A stretch of 64,000 nucleotides of DNA from Paranoxybacillus sp035645275 (GTDB taxonomy: Bacteria > Bacillota > Bacilli > Bacillales > Anoxybacillaceae), in assembly GCA_035645275.1 (NCBI GenBank), contig DASQMX010000026.1:682001-746000 (forward strand), given 5' to 3'. The stretch's first letter is position 1, and the number at the start of each line of letters is the position of its first letter. Positions 53,314-61,755 of the stretch are shown here, one piece after another. Under the pieces are notes generated by a model that saw only the letters and a program-made list of their open reading frames with translations, was not told the DNA's origin and made no database searches. The position numbers and the translations under genes are program-made.

Positions 53314-54162
53314 TCAAATGATGTAATACGGATAACTTCCTAATACTTGCACGGCGCAATCGAGCGCCTCGAGTTCGGCAATCGCTCCAGGAATCAGTAC
53401 TTCATCCATCTTTCGGTCAATATCAACGATAAAGAAATAGTTTCCTAACCCCGTTTTCGCTGGACGCGATTCGATTTTCGTTAAGTTTAATTTTCGCCAC
53501 GCAAAAGCGGACAATACTTGATGAAGCGCACCGGCCTGGTCTTTTGGGAGCGTAATCATCAATGTCGTTTTATCACCGGCATAGAGCGGCGAATCGATGG
53601 AAAGCTCCCTGTTTTCTTTCTGAACAATGATAAACCGTGTATGGTTGTAGTCATAATCGTGAATATTTTCCTGAACAATCGTCAAACCGTACGTTTGAGC
53701 GGCTAATCGGTTGGCAATCGCCGCGATTTTTAACTCTGGATTCTCGCTTACAAATTTCGCCGCAGCGCTAGTCGATGTCGTATACTCATACATCGCCTGC
53801 TTGAAATGTTTATGTAAAAATTTATGGCACTGGGCAATCGCATGAGAGTGAGAATATACGCAACGTATCGCGTCCCAATCGTCCGAATGATTAGGGTGCA
53901 CCATTAAATGCTGCTGGATCGGGGCGACAATCTCCCCAACAATCGGCAATGTTTGTTCATGCACTAAATAATCAATAGTTAAATTCACAGAGCCTTCAAG
54001 CGCATTTTCGAGCGGAACAACACCGAGCTCAACTTCTCCGCTGCTTACGGCATCAATGCATTCCGGTATGGTGTTGTACGGCACTTTTTCGGCATTTGGA
54101 AAAACGGTTGTCACCGCTAAATCCGTAAATGTTGCTTTCGGCCCTAAGTAGCCAATTTTCAT
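53314..54162 (-). CDS. pheA: prephenate dehydratase
   Basis: A 282-aa monofunctional enzyme making phenylpyruvate for phenylalanine. The dehydratase domain has VVPLENALEGSVNLTIDYLV and the catalytic Thr in YNHTRFIIV near residue 170. The C-terminal ACT domain has LTKIESRPAKTGLGNYFF, the ESRP motif for feedback by phenylalanine. The ATG at 54162 with GGGGAGAGG upstream gives the family N terminus MKIGYLGPKATF; an upstream extension is rejected. Follows pheB by 19 bases. Its last codons contain the right copy of the 19-bp repeat that flanks the toxin island. Confidence 0.95.
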   Translation of the reverse strand: MKIGYLGPKATFTDLAVTTVFPNAEKVPYNTIPECIDAVSSGEVELGVVPLENALEGSVNLTIDYLVHEQTLPIVGEIVAPIQQHLMVHPNHSDDWDAIRCVYSHSHAIAQCHKFLHKHFKQAMYEYTTSTSAAAKFVSENPELKIAAIANRLAAQTYGLTIVQENIHDYDYNHTRFIIVQKENRELSIDSPLYAGDKTTLMITLPKDQAGALHQVLSAFAWRKLNLTKIESRPAKTGLGNYFFIVDIDRKMDEVLIPGAIAELEALDCAVQVLGSYPYYII

Positions 54163-54181
54163 TATTTGCCTCTCCCCTTGC

Positions 54182-54622
54182 TTACGCTCCTGAACCAACG
54201 ACTTCTACTTTTTCGACAAATTCTAAATGGCGTAATTTTGTTAATAAATCCTCAATATCTTCGTTCATGTCGTTTGTACTAATGGTCAATGTCACATTGG
54301 CGCGGCCTTGAAGCGGAATCGTTTGGTGAATCGTCAGCACGTTGCATCCAGCCGCTGCAACAACACTAAGAAGCTTAGACAGCGTCCCGGAACGGTCTTC
54401 AAGATGAAAAAATAATGTAATGATACTTTCTTTCACAATGGCGTGAAAAGGGAAGACCGCATCGCGGTATTTATAAAAAACGCTGCGGCTTACATCGACC
54501 ATTTGCACCGCATCAGCGATGGAACTTGCTTTTTTCCTTTCGAGCAGCTCCTTCGCTTCAAGCACCTTTTTCATCGCTTCCGGCAATACGTCTTCCCGCA
54601 CTAAATAAAACTTTTTATCCAA
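54182..54622 (-). CDS. pheB: ACT-domain protein PheB (UPF0735)
   Basis: A 146-aa protein with an N-terminal helical part (SIADAVQMVDVSRSVFYKYR) and a C-terminal ACT domain (HLEDRSGTLSKLLSVVAAAG). Conserved between obg and pheA in Bacillus. The B. subtilis pheB name does not imply an established enzyme activity; a regulatory role in aromatic amino-acid metabolism is likely. 23 bases downstream of obg. Confidence 0.92.
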   Translation of the reverse strand: MDKKFYLVREDVLPEAMKKVLEAKELLERKKASSIADAVQMVDVSRSVFYKYRDAVFPFHAIVKESIITLFFHLEDRSGTLSKLLSVVAAAGCNVLTIHQTIPLQGRANVTLTISTNDMNEDIEDLLTKLRHLEFVEKVEVVGSGA

Positions 54623-54645
54623 GTGTCCGCACCTTCCCCGACCGT

Positions 54646-55932
54646 TTAATCAATAAATTCAAATTCATAATCTAACAGCTTGACTATATCGCCGTCTTTC
54701 GCACCACGCTTGCGCAATGCATCGTCAACTCCCATCGCGCGCAGCTGACGGGCAAATCGTCTCACTGACTCCTCTCTTGAAAAATCGGTCATTTTAAATA
54801 GCTTTTCAATTTTTTCTCCTGATAAAATAAACGCTCCCGAACTATCCCGGCTAATTTCAAAAGCAGGCGCCTCTTTTTCAAGACGATACACAACACGCTG
54901 TACTGCAGGTTCTTCTGTCTCATGAAGCGGAAACTCCGGTGTTTTTTCTAACAAGTCAGCAATCGCAAATAACAAATCACGCAATCCTTGTCTTGTTATT
55001 GCGGAAATCGGAAAAATCGGCACATCGTCTTTCAGCTTTTCTTTAAACAGCTTTAAATTTTCTTCGGCGTTTGGCATGTCCATTTTGTTAGCGACAATAA
55101 TTTGCGGACGTTCGGTTAAGCGCAAATTATATTGCTTTAACTCTTCATTAATCACTAAATAGTCTTCATACGGGTCGCGGCCTTCAATAGCAGCCATGTC
55201 GATGACATGCACAATGACACGCGTTCTTTCAATATGGCGCAAAAATTGATGACCAAGCCCTACTCCTTGATGCGCTCCTTCTATCAGTCCCGGCAAATCA
55301 GCCATGACAAAGCTGCGGCCATCCTCTGTCTCTACAACCCCTAAATTCGGAACAAGTGTTGTAAAATGATAATCAGCTATTTTCGGCTTCGCGGCCGACA
55401 CCACAGAAAGTAAAGTAGATTTCCCTACACTCGGAAAACCGACTAAACCAACATCAGCCAACAATTTCAATTCAAGTGTAACATAACGCTCCTCACCTGG
55501 TTCCCCATTTTCCGCAATTTCCGGCGCCGGGTTTGCCGGGGTGGCAAATCTCATATTTCCGCGTCCACCACGTCCCCCCTTGGCAACGACAAATCGCTGT
55601 CCGTGTTCTGTCAAATCGGCAATCACTTGCTTTGTTTCATCATCAATGACAACCGTTCCTGGCGGCACCTTTACAATTAAATCTTCCGCATTTTTCCCAT
55701 GTTGTCCTTTTGACATGCCGTGTTCGCCTCGTGGCGCCTTAAAATGACGTTGATAACGGAAATCCATCAATGTGCGCAATCCTTCATCAACAACAAAGAC
55801 AACATCGCCGCCTTTTCCGCCATCTCCGCCGGCAGGACCGCCTTTTGGCACATATTTTTCGCGGCGGAATGCAACCATGCCATTACCGCCGTCTCCACCT
55901 TTAACATAAATTTTCACTTGATCGACAAACAT
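54646..55932 (-). CDS. obgE: GTPase Obg/CgtA
   Basis: A 428-aa essential GTPase of 50S ribosome assembly, also linked to stress response and sporulation. The glycine-rich Obg fold is residues 1-158 (GGDGGNGMVAFRREKYVPKG). The G domain holds G1 GFPSVGKSTLLS, G3 DLPGLIEGAHQGVGLG and G4 NKMD. The OCT domain at the C terminus has MTDFSREESVRRFARQLRAM. It lies 31 bases after spo0B on the same strand, as in B. subtilis. Confidence 0.97.
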   Translation of the reverse strand: MFVDQVKIYVKGGDGGNGMVAFRREKYVPKGGPAGGDGGKGGDVVFVVDEGLRTLMDFRYQRHFKAPRGEHGMSKGQHGKNAEDLIVKVPPGTVVIDDETKQVIADLTEHGQRFVVAKGGRGGRGNMRFATPANPAPEIAENGEPGEERYVTLELKLLADVGLVGFPSVGKSTLLSVVSAAKPKIADYHFTTLVPNLGVVETEDGRSFVMADLPGLIEGAHQGVGLGHQFLRHIERTRVIVHVIDMAAIEGRDPYEDYLVINEELKQYNLRLTERPQIIVANKMDMPNAEENLKLFKEKLKDDVPIFPISAITRQGLRDLLFAIADLLEKTPEFPLHETEEPAVQRVVYRLEKEAPAFEISRDSSGAFILSGEKIEKLFKMTDFSREESVRRFARQLRAMGVDDALRKRGAKDGDIVKLLDYEFEFID

Positions 55933-55963
55933 AATTTGCTTTCCTCCGTTCTTCTCATGATGC

Positions 55964-56500
55964 TCACATGATAACCTTTAAAACAACCGTCATCTCGTCA
56001 TTATGTACTTCAAACGTTTCTACAAAAACAGCCGTTCCAGCCATATGACTGCTGATCCATTCCTTTACTGAACTCGCATTTGTTATTGTTCCACTATAGT
56101 CAAAAAAGAATCGAACGTTTTCCTCTATTTCTATGGAAATGCTTAAATGATTTTCTCCGTTCCCATCAGCGTGTTCTTCGAGAACATAAAAAAACTGTCT
56201 GCACCAATTGGCAAGTTCCTCATCATAGGCAGATAAATCACATACATCGCCAAGCACTTCATATTCAAGCTGAAAATGCTGTGCTTGCCAATTATATGTC
56301 ATTAAAAGCTCAGCAAACTCAAGCGCATTCAAATTCGTTAATTTTGCTTCTTGCTGCGTTTCAATGACGATTTCCTCAATAATTTCTTTGACGCGATCTA
56401 ATTTATTTAATGCTAAATTTCCTTTAATGAGTTGAATTTTGTTTAGCCAATCATGACGGGATTGGCGCAACACTTCGACAATATGCCATTGTTTCTTCAT
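55964..56500 (-). CDS. spo0B: sporulation initiation phosphotransferase Spo0B
   Basis: A 178-aa phosphorelay protein that passes phosphate from Spo0F to Spo0A. The phospho-accepting His is in RQSRHDWLNKIQLIKGNLAL near residue 16, in the helical hairpin that forms the dimer bundle; a degenerate ATPase-like C-terminal domain follows. The ATG at 56500 with AGGGGA upstream is preferred over a longer frame. Co-transcribed with obg. Confidence 0.9.
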   Translation of the reverse strand: MKKQWHIVEVLRQSRHDWLNKIQLIKGNLALNKLDRVKEIIEEIVIETQQEAKLTNLNALEFAELLMTYNWQAQHFQLEYEVLGDVCDLSAYDEELANWCRQFFYVLEEHADGNGENHLSISIEIEENVRFFFDYSGTITNASSVKEWISSHMAGTAVFVETFEVHNDEMTVVLKVIM

Positions 56501-56593
56501 CCAAAATCCCCTATTAAAAGTTTTTGATTTAGCTAAATTATACCAAAAGCGACAAATATGCAAAACATCGTTTTCTGTTAAAATGAACAAAAA

Positions 56594-56626
56594 GAAAACC
56601 CTAACCAAAACGGTTAGAGTTTTCAA
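56594..56626 (-). terminator. Terminator after rpmA
   Basis: Minus-strand GAAAACTCTAACC / GGTTAGGGTTTTC stem with one T-G pair and loop GTTTT, followed by TTTTTG. It separates the ribosomal operon from spo0B. Confidence 0.85.
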
Positions 56627-56631
56627 ATAAC

Positions 56632-56922
56632 TTACGCTTCTTTAACTACTGGATAAACGCTCACTTTTTTGCGGTCACGACCGAAACGCTCAAAGCGCAC
56701 GATACCATCTACTTTTGCGTAAAGAGTATCATCACCGCCGCGGCCTACGTTTAAGCCTGGGTAGATTTTTGTACCGCGTTGACGGTAAAGAATTGAACCG
56801 CCAGTTACGAATTGACCGTCAGCACGTTTTGCACCAAGACGTTTCGCGATAGAATCACGACCGTTTTTTGTAGAACCTACACCTTTTTTAGATGCGAAAA
56901 ACTGAAGATCTAATCTTAACAT
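56632..56922 (-). CDS. rpmA: 50S ribosomal protein L27 (bL27)
   Basis: A 96-aa precursor with the N-terminal extension MLRLDLQFFASKKGVGSTKN. In Firmicutes this extension is removed by Prp before the ASKKG sequence, exposing the mature end that reaches the peptidyl-transferase centre. RVGRG-like core GLNVGRGGDDTLYAKVDGIV follows. ATG at 56922 with AGGAGGTG seven bases upstream; an earlier GTG would overlap that box. Downstream of rplU and prp in one operon. Confidence 0.97.
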   Translation of the reverse strand: MLRLDLQFFASKKGVGSTKNGRDSIAKRLGAKRADGQFVTGGSILYRQRGTKIYPGLNVGRGGDDTLYAKVDGIVRFERFGRDRKKVSVYPVVKEA

Positions 56923-56937
56923 GGGTTTCACCTCCTG

Positions 56938-57270
56938 CTATTTTTCCGTAATTTGAATATACTTGCCGTATTCTTTTTCAATTGTTTGTAAGGAGACGAT
57001 CATTCCTTCAAGGAGCAACTGGACTTTTTCCTCGACTGCTTGATCTTCAAGCATAGGAATCTCACAGTGAAGATAGCCCCCGTTTTCTCCTTGCTTAATT
57101 TGCGGCTTCACTTTAGTAAGTGCGATAATAGAATTAATTGCACCGAATGAAACCGCCGATACTCCAGCACAAACAATATCTTGTCCACGCTTGGCAAAAT
57201 TGGCGTGTCCACTTAACGTAAAGGATTTAATCTTTCCATGTTCTGTACGGTGAATGTCTACTTTTATCAT
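56938..57270 (-). CDS. prp: ribosomal-processing cysteine protease Prp (YsxB)
   Basis: A 110-aa protease that trims the L27 N terminus. The catalytic His is in LSGHANFAKRGQDIVCAGVS near residue 22 and the catalytic Cys is in the same stretch near residue 34. It lies between rplU and rpmA, ten or so bases from each, so enzyme and substrate are made together. Confidence 0.95.
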   Translation of the reverse strand: MIKVDIHRTEHGKIKSFTLSGHANFAKRGQDIVCAGVSAVSFGAINSIIALTKVKPQIKQGENGGYLHCEIPMLEDQAVEEKVQLLLEGMIVSLQTIEKEYGKYIQITEK

Positions 57271-57280
57271 CGTCTACGCC

Positions 57281-57589
57281 TTACGCGTTAATTTTTTCGA
57301 TTACTACTTTTGTGTAAGGTTGACGGTGACCTTGTTTACGACGTTGGTTTTTCTTCGCTTTGTATTTGAAAACGATAATTTTCTTTTGGCGACCATGTTT
57401 TGCAACTTTTGCAGTTACAGTTGCGCCAGCTACCGTAGGATTACCCACTTTTACAGTTTCGCCACCTACGAATAACACTTTGTCAAATGTAACTGTTTCG
57501 CCTTCAGCAACGTCGATTTTTTCAATGTAGATCTCTTGACCTTCTTGAACTTTAATTTGTTTACCGCCAGTTTCGATAATCGCGTACAT
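57281..57589 (-). CDS. rplU: 50S ribosomal protein L21 (bL21)
   Basis: A 102-aa ribosomal protein starting MYAIIETGGKQIKVQEG, ending HRQPYTKVVIEKINA with KKNQRRKQGHRQPYT typical of L21. ATG at 57589 with GGAGGTG seven bases upstream. First gene of rplU-prp-rpmA and preceded by an L21 leader RNA; a longer frame reading into that leader is rejected. Confidence 0.97.
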   Translation of the reverse strand: MYAIIETGGKQIKVQEGQEIYIEKIDVAEGETVTFDKVLFVGGETVKVGNPTVAGATVTAKVAKHGRQKKIIVFKYKAKKNQRRKQGHRQPYTKVVIEKINA

Positions 57590-57594
57590 ACTTG

Positions 57595-57790
57595 CACCTC
57601 CTAAATTAGACTCAGACTCGCCAGCTTCGAGGCGTTTCGCTGCTCGCGAAAACTTGCAACCCGAGCTGAGCGGTTGTAGCACGGGTGCTACAAACATGGC
57701 GTTCCACTTAGGATTCCCGCTTCATCGTGAAACAAATGCTTTCACTCCACAAGGCTTGACTTCCCGGCCGCCTAACGGTACAAAACATTA
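57595..57790 (-). promoter_or_regulatory. L21 leader RNA (autoregulatory)
   Basis: About 190 untranslated GC-rich bases upstream of rplU with several strong stems, among them GTAGCACCCGTGCTAC (57672-57687 on the minus strand) and TTTTCGCGAGCAGCGAAA near 57635-57655. Position and layout match the Firmicute L21 leader, thought to bind L21 and control the operon. Boundaries are approximate. Confidence 0.8.
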
Positions 57791-57801
57791 CAACATGAAA
57801 A

Positions 57802-57831
57802 ATAATACCATGAAAAAAATAGAGCTGTCAA
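57802..57831 (-). promoter_or_regulatory. Sigma-A promoter of rplU-prp-rpmA
   Basis: Minus-strand TTGACA (57826-57831), 18-base spacer, TATTAT (57802-57807), just before the leader. Confidence 0.8.
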
Positions 57832-57866
57832 CATATTTCACAGTTCTATGAATGATGGGTTCTCTA

Positions 57867-58730
57867 TTAATAATGAAGAAGATTGCCGACACGTTCATCT
57901 ACTCTTTTTTCCGAAAAAACCGCATGTAACAGCTCATTTTCATCTAACACCGTCTGCTGTTTTTCGTTTTTCATCACAACAATGGAATGTTTTTGGCCAC
58001 GATAAAACTGTAACAATATATCAAAAATAAAATCAGTATGTTCGACAACAATTGGTGTTAATTTGTTGTAAACGGCTTTTTTTCCGTAATACCGTTCAAG
58101 TAAAAAACGCATGATCATATACTGTCTATGTCTCCATTCATGAAATAACGAGTAAAACAGGAACAATACAATCATCCAAAGACTGATTTGGAACGAGTTA
58201 AGCCATACTATCATTGCTGTTAAAATGAATACGCCGCAAAATGAAAAAAGGAGCAGCTTTTCATGCGCCTGACTGAAAGGCCAATAATGAGCAAACAGTA
58301 AAAATAATAATTTTCCTCCATCAAGCGGCCAAATCGGTAATAAATTAATAAGAAAAATAGCTAGATTATATTCAAAAAACATGCCGAATAATTCATGCGT
58401 CACGATCTCCAGTTTCATCAATATAAATGCAACGGCGACAAGCCAAATATGTTGTACCGGTCCGGCAAGTGTGACAATGAGTTCTTCTTTGAACGGTCGG
58501 TTTCCATGTTCTTCTACTTCGGCAACACCGCCAAACGGCAACAACAAAATTCGCTTAATGCGCCACGAAAAAAAAAGAGCAGCAAGCGCATGTCCACATT
58601 CATGAATGAACACGATAAAAAATAGAATAAGCAGCTGTTTAAAATGAGCGGTTACAATCGCGATACCGCACATAAGCCATAAAAGCGGATGGATATGAAT
58701 TTTGTTAAGAAGGGAAATATACTTACTCAA
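57867..58730 (-). CDS. spoIVFB: stage IV sporulation protease SpoIVFB
   Basis: A 287-aa S2P-type intramembrane metalloprotease that cuts pro-sigma-K in the mother cell. The zinc motif HExxH reads FIHECGHALAALFF near residue 44, and the second metal-binding region is LPIWPLDGGKLLFLL with the conserved Asp. A cytoplasmic CBS-like end follows. The start is a TTG at 58730, with AGGTGA upstream inside spoIVFA; the reading frames overlap by eight bases, so the pair is coupled. Confidence 0.93.
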   Translation of the reverse strand: MSKYISLLNKIHIHPLLWLMCGIAIVTAHFKQLLILFFIVFIHECGHALAALFFSWRIKRILLLPFGGVAEVEEHGNRPFKEELIVTLAGPVQHIWLVAVAFILMKLEIVTHELFGMFFEYNLAIFLINLLPIWPLDGGKLLFLLFAHYWPFSQAHEKLLLFSFCGVFILTAMIVWLNSFQISLWMIVLFLFYSLFHEWRHRQYMIMRFLLERYYGKKAVYNKLTPIVVEHTDFIFDILLQFYRGQKHSIVVMKNEKQQTVLDENELLHAVFSEKRVDERVGNLLHY

Positions 58731-59487
58731 AGGAAATCACCTGAATCGGGTCAATAAATTGTTCCCCTTGTTTAATAGCAAAATAAAAAACTCCTTTTGT
58801 ATTGTCCGCATTATTCATTGCTTTCCCTACTTCTTTTTTCATTTCCACAAAGTCGTACAACTTCACGGAAATCTTTCCTAAGTTGCCGTACCATGACTCT
58901 GTTCCATCCGCATGTTGAATAATAACCGTTTTGCCGATCTTGTCTTTTGTGCCAGCAAAAATAACAATCCCTTCATTCATTGCCTCCACAGATGCTTCAA
59001 TTCCTGTCTCCACCATCACTCCTTGTCCATTTACATCAAAACTTTCTAACACACGCCCGAAAGCAGGGACCGCATACTGTATTCCTTCATTGTTCTCTTG
59101 TTCGTTCTCTGTTGGCAGCAATGCAAGTGGCTTGCCAAATTGCTGCTCATACCACTCGGAAACAGCAGCAAATTGAAATTCCTGTTCCATCGTACTTTTG
59201 ACAAAGCTTCTAATTGGCTCTAAATGCGAAGATGAATTCTTAAATAAAATGGCTGTAATTAATACGAGACAGACAGAGAGAAAAGTTTTTAAAAGGAAGA
59301 TTTCTTTACGTAAAAGCGGATGGCTGTCTTTGTTGGAATAGCTGTCATACGTAATGACCGAATGTCCTCCATACTTCTCCTCGTCAGCTAACTCGAAAAA
59401 TGCTTGTCTTGGCTGCTGATAATGAATTTGTCGCTGCCGTTTCCGTCTGGCAATGCGTTTGCGAATCTCATCAGCCCGATTGCCCAT
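58723..59487 (-). CDS. spoIVFA: stage IV sporulation protein SpoIVFA
   Basis: A 254-aa membrane protein that holds SpoIVFB inactive in the outer forespore membrane. A basic cytoplasmic N terminus (RKRIARRKRQRQIHYQ) precedes one helix at about 67-86 (FLSVCLVLITAILFK). The exported C-terminal half is an M23/LytM-like domain (IVIFAGTKDKIGKTVIIQHA, then WYGNLGKISVKLYDFVE) that is probably cut by SpoIVB. BofC, also in this window, belongs to the same checkpoint. Confidence 0.92.
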   Translation of the reverse strand: MGNRADEIRKRIARRKRQRQIHYQQPRQAFFELADEEKYGGHSVITYDSYSNKDSHPLLRKEIFLLKTFLSVCLVLITAILFKNSSSHLEPIRSFVKSTMEQEFQFAAVSEWYEQQFGKPLALLPTENEQENNEGIQYAVPAFGRVLESFDVNGQGVMVETGIEASVEAMNEGIVIFAGTKDKIGKTVIIQHADGTESWYGNLGKISVKLYDFVEMKKEVGKAMNNADNTKGVFYFAIKQGEQFIDPIQVISFE

Positions 59488-59557
59488 TCCCTACCATTCC
59501 TCCACTCATAGTTTGTACCATTTTATTAAATCTTCTTTAAATATATGACAAAGACAA

Positions 59558-59682
59558 AAAAGAGGCTGACCAATAAGTGTCTGACCTCACACACAATAAA
59601 TCATATATAGTGTATGGCTCGAATGCTATACACTATATATGGCTGTCGCTGGGTCTGACACTTTGATTTTGGTCAGCCTTTT
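59558..59682 (+). repeat. nested palindromic repeat, copy 3
   Basis: Outer arms AAGAGGCTGACC / GGTCAGCCTTTT, middle arms TAAGTGTCTGACC / GGTCTGACACTTT, inner arms CATATATAGTGTAT / ATACACTATATATG. The inner part differs in sequence from copies 1 and 2 but keeps palindromic form. It ends exactly at the minD stop codon and would be transcribed at the 3' end of the minD message. Confidence 0.88.
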
Positions 59683-60485
59683 CATCGCACACCAAAAAAC
59701 TTTTTAATTTTCGCAAAGACACCTTTTTGTTCTTCTTCAAATGACTGTAACGGTACGGATTCGCCGAGGATTCTTCGCGCGATATTGCGATAGGCAATCG
59801 AAGCTTTGCTGTTTGGATCAAGGACAATTGGTTCACCGTTATTTGAAGCTTTAATCACATTCTCATCATCAGCAATAATACCTAACAAATCAATAGATAA
59901 ATGCATCACGATTTCATCGATATCCAACATATCGCCGCTTTTGACCATATGACTGCGAATACGGTTAATAATGAGACGCGGCGGGCGGATGTTTTCCTCT
60001 TTTTCTAGCAAACCAATAATACGATCGGCATCACGCACAGCAGAAACTTCCGGAGTAGTAACAACAATCGCATCATCAGCTCCGGCAACTGCATTTCGAT
60101 ACCCTTGCTCAATGCCAGCTGGACAATCTATTAAAATATAATCATAGTCTTGCTTTAATTCTTCAATCAGTTTTTTCATCTGTTCTGGAGTAACAGCGGT
60201 TTTATCGCTTGTTTGTGCCGCTGGCAGTAAATATAACTTGTCATCAAAGCGTTTATCTTTGACAAGCGCTTTTTGTACAGTACACCGGCCTTGTACCACA
60301 TCTACTAAATCATAAATAATACGGTTTTCAAGTCCCATGACGACATCAAGATTGCGCAAACCGATATCCGTATCAACAAGGCATACGCGCTTTCCTGTCA
60401 AGGCCAAGGCTGTGCCTAAGTTTGCTGTCGTCGTTGTTTTACCAACGCCGCCTTTTCCTGATGTAATGACAATAGCTTCTCCCAC
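59682..60485 (-). CDS. minD: septum site-determining ATPase MinD
   Basis: A 267-aa deviant-Walker ATPase that recruits MinC to the membrane. P-loop SGKGGVGKTTTTANLG near residue 10, CLVDTDIGLRNLDVVMG near residue 35 and ILIDCPAGIEQGYRNA near residue 115. The C-terminal amphipathic membrane-targeting helix is FAKIKKFFGVR. It follows minC by two bases. The palindromic repeat copy 3 starts at its stop. Confidence 0.97.
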   Translation of the reverse strand: MGEAIVITSGKGGVGKTTTTANLGTALALTGKRVCLVDTDIGLRNLDVVMGLENRIIYDLVDVVQGRCTVQKALVKDKRFDDKLYLLPAAQTSDKTAVTPEQMKKLIEELKQDYDYILIDCPAGIEQGYRNAVAGADDAIVVTTPEVSAVRDADRIIGLLEKEENIRPPRLIINRIRSHMVKSGDMLDIDEIVMHLSIDLLGIIADDENVIKASNNGEPIVLDPNSKASIAYRNIARRILGESVPLQSFEEEQKGVFAKIKKFFGVR

Positions 60486-60487
60486 TG

Positions 60488-61171
60488 TTACACTCTCCTT
60501 TCTAACCTTGTTAAATGAGGTCTTAGATGCGTTAACAGCTGTAAACGATCAACAACAATTTGATCATTGTCATCAATATAAGCGCATTCCATTTCATTCC
60601 GCTCTTCCGCTTTATAATCCGGAGCGCGATTCATAATATCGCTGATTCTCAGCTGGGTTGGTTTCATTACTGAAGCGACAATGACCGCTTCTTTATTTCC
60701 ATAATATCCAGCATGGGCAATTCCCCTCAGCGCTCCAAGGATAAAAATATTTCCACCAGCAATGACGGTTCCTCCCGGATTGACATCACCAATTAATAAA
60801 AGGTCGCCTTGCACATGCAATATTTGACCTGAGCGAACAATTTTTGAAACAGAAACAATTTCCGTCTTCCTTTTCCAAACAAGCGCTTCTTCTTTTGTAA
60901 TCACGTTGCTATCAATCGATTCAACCACTAAATTTTTTTTCGTGCGAATCAATGTGCGAATCTCTTCTTCCTGTTCAGGAGTTAAATAGCGATTCCCTAT
61001 CTTGAGATGAACGGCAACGAGTGGGCCGTCCGACTCATTTGTTTGGTTGACTGATAACTTTTCCTCTAATTCCGTTACTAGGTCATGGTAGGAACAAGTA
61101 TCATCGAGATGTAACGTCAGCCCATCCTTCGTTCCTTTAATTGTTACGTATTGCTGTTTTTGCCTATTCAC
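60488..61171 (-). CDS. minC: septum site-determining protein MinC
   Basis: A 227-aa inhibitor of FtsZ assembly. The N-terminal domain starts NRQKQQYVTIKGTKDGLTLH; the C-terminal beta-helix has GDLLLIGDVNPGGTVIAGGN and ILGALRGIAHAGYYGN. The GTG at 61171, eight bases after GAGG, is chosen over a GTG nine bases earlier that overlaps that box. Directly upstream of minD. Confidence 0.95.
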   Translation of the reverse strand: MNRQKQQYVTIKGTKDGLTLHLDDTCSYHDLVTELEEKLSVNQTNESDGPLVAVHLKIGNRYLTPEQEEEIRTLIRTKKNLVVESIDSNVITKEEALVWKRKTEIVSVSKIVRSGQILHVQGDLLLIGDVNPGGTVIAGGNIFILGALRGIAHAGYYGNKEAVIVASVMKPTQLRISDIMNRAPDYKAEERNEMECAYIDDNDQIVVDRLQLLTHLRPHLTRLERRV

Positions 61172-61221
61172 AACGTTCACCTCAACGAATAATTCTACAA
61201 CATCATTTCATTTTCCTTTTT

Positions 61222-61755
61222 TCAAAGGAGATAATCTTCATCTTCGCGCTCACGAATTGGCAATTTTATGAGTTGCTGTGTAAGCGGATAAGAAACTAAG
61301 ATGACAAAAATCGTATTTAGGAAGATCGTTGGAAGCAAGCGATTGTAAAGAAATATTTCAAACGGCATGTCGGTTTTTCCAATCAGCAAATAAATTCCAT
61401 ACACATAAAATTCAACCATACTAACGGCTACGATACTTAGAAATGATGTCACTAAAACATTATTATAAAACACTCGCATCGCTTTTGAGGTTAAATAAGC
61501 GATTAATGCAAATATAAACATATAAACACCGAGAATTTCTGTATAGAAAACATCATATAGCAATCCAAAAACAAACCCATATACAATGCCATAAAATCGC
61601 GTCACATAAACAGTAATAAAAACAATGGTAATGAGAAGAAAACGCGGAACAAAAATATATTTTTCATAAAACTCATTTTTAGGCCAAAGGTCAACAACGA
61701 TGCTTTCGCTGACAAAAAAAAGAACAACGAGAAAAGGAAGTACGAGTTTTTTCAC
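61222..61755 (-). CDS. mreD: rod shape-determining protein MreD
   Basis: A 177-aa integral membrane protein with about five helices (LVLPFLVVLFFVSESIVVDL, GFVFGLLYDVFYTEILGVYM). It works with MreB, MreC and the elongation synthases. Its ATG overlaps the mreC stop by four bases. Confidence 0.95.
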   Translation of the reverse strand: MKKLVLPFLVVLFFVSESIVVDLWPKNEFYEKYIFVPRFLLITIVFITVYVTRFYGIVYGFVFGLLYDVFYTEILGVYMFIFALIAYLTSKAMRVFYNNVLVTSFLSIVAVSMVEFYVYGIYLLIGKTDMPFEIFLYNRLLPTIFLNTIFVILVSYPLTQQLIKLPIREREDEDYLL

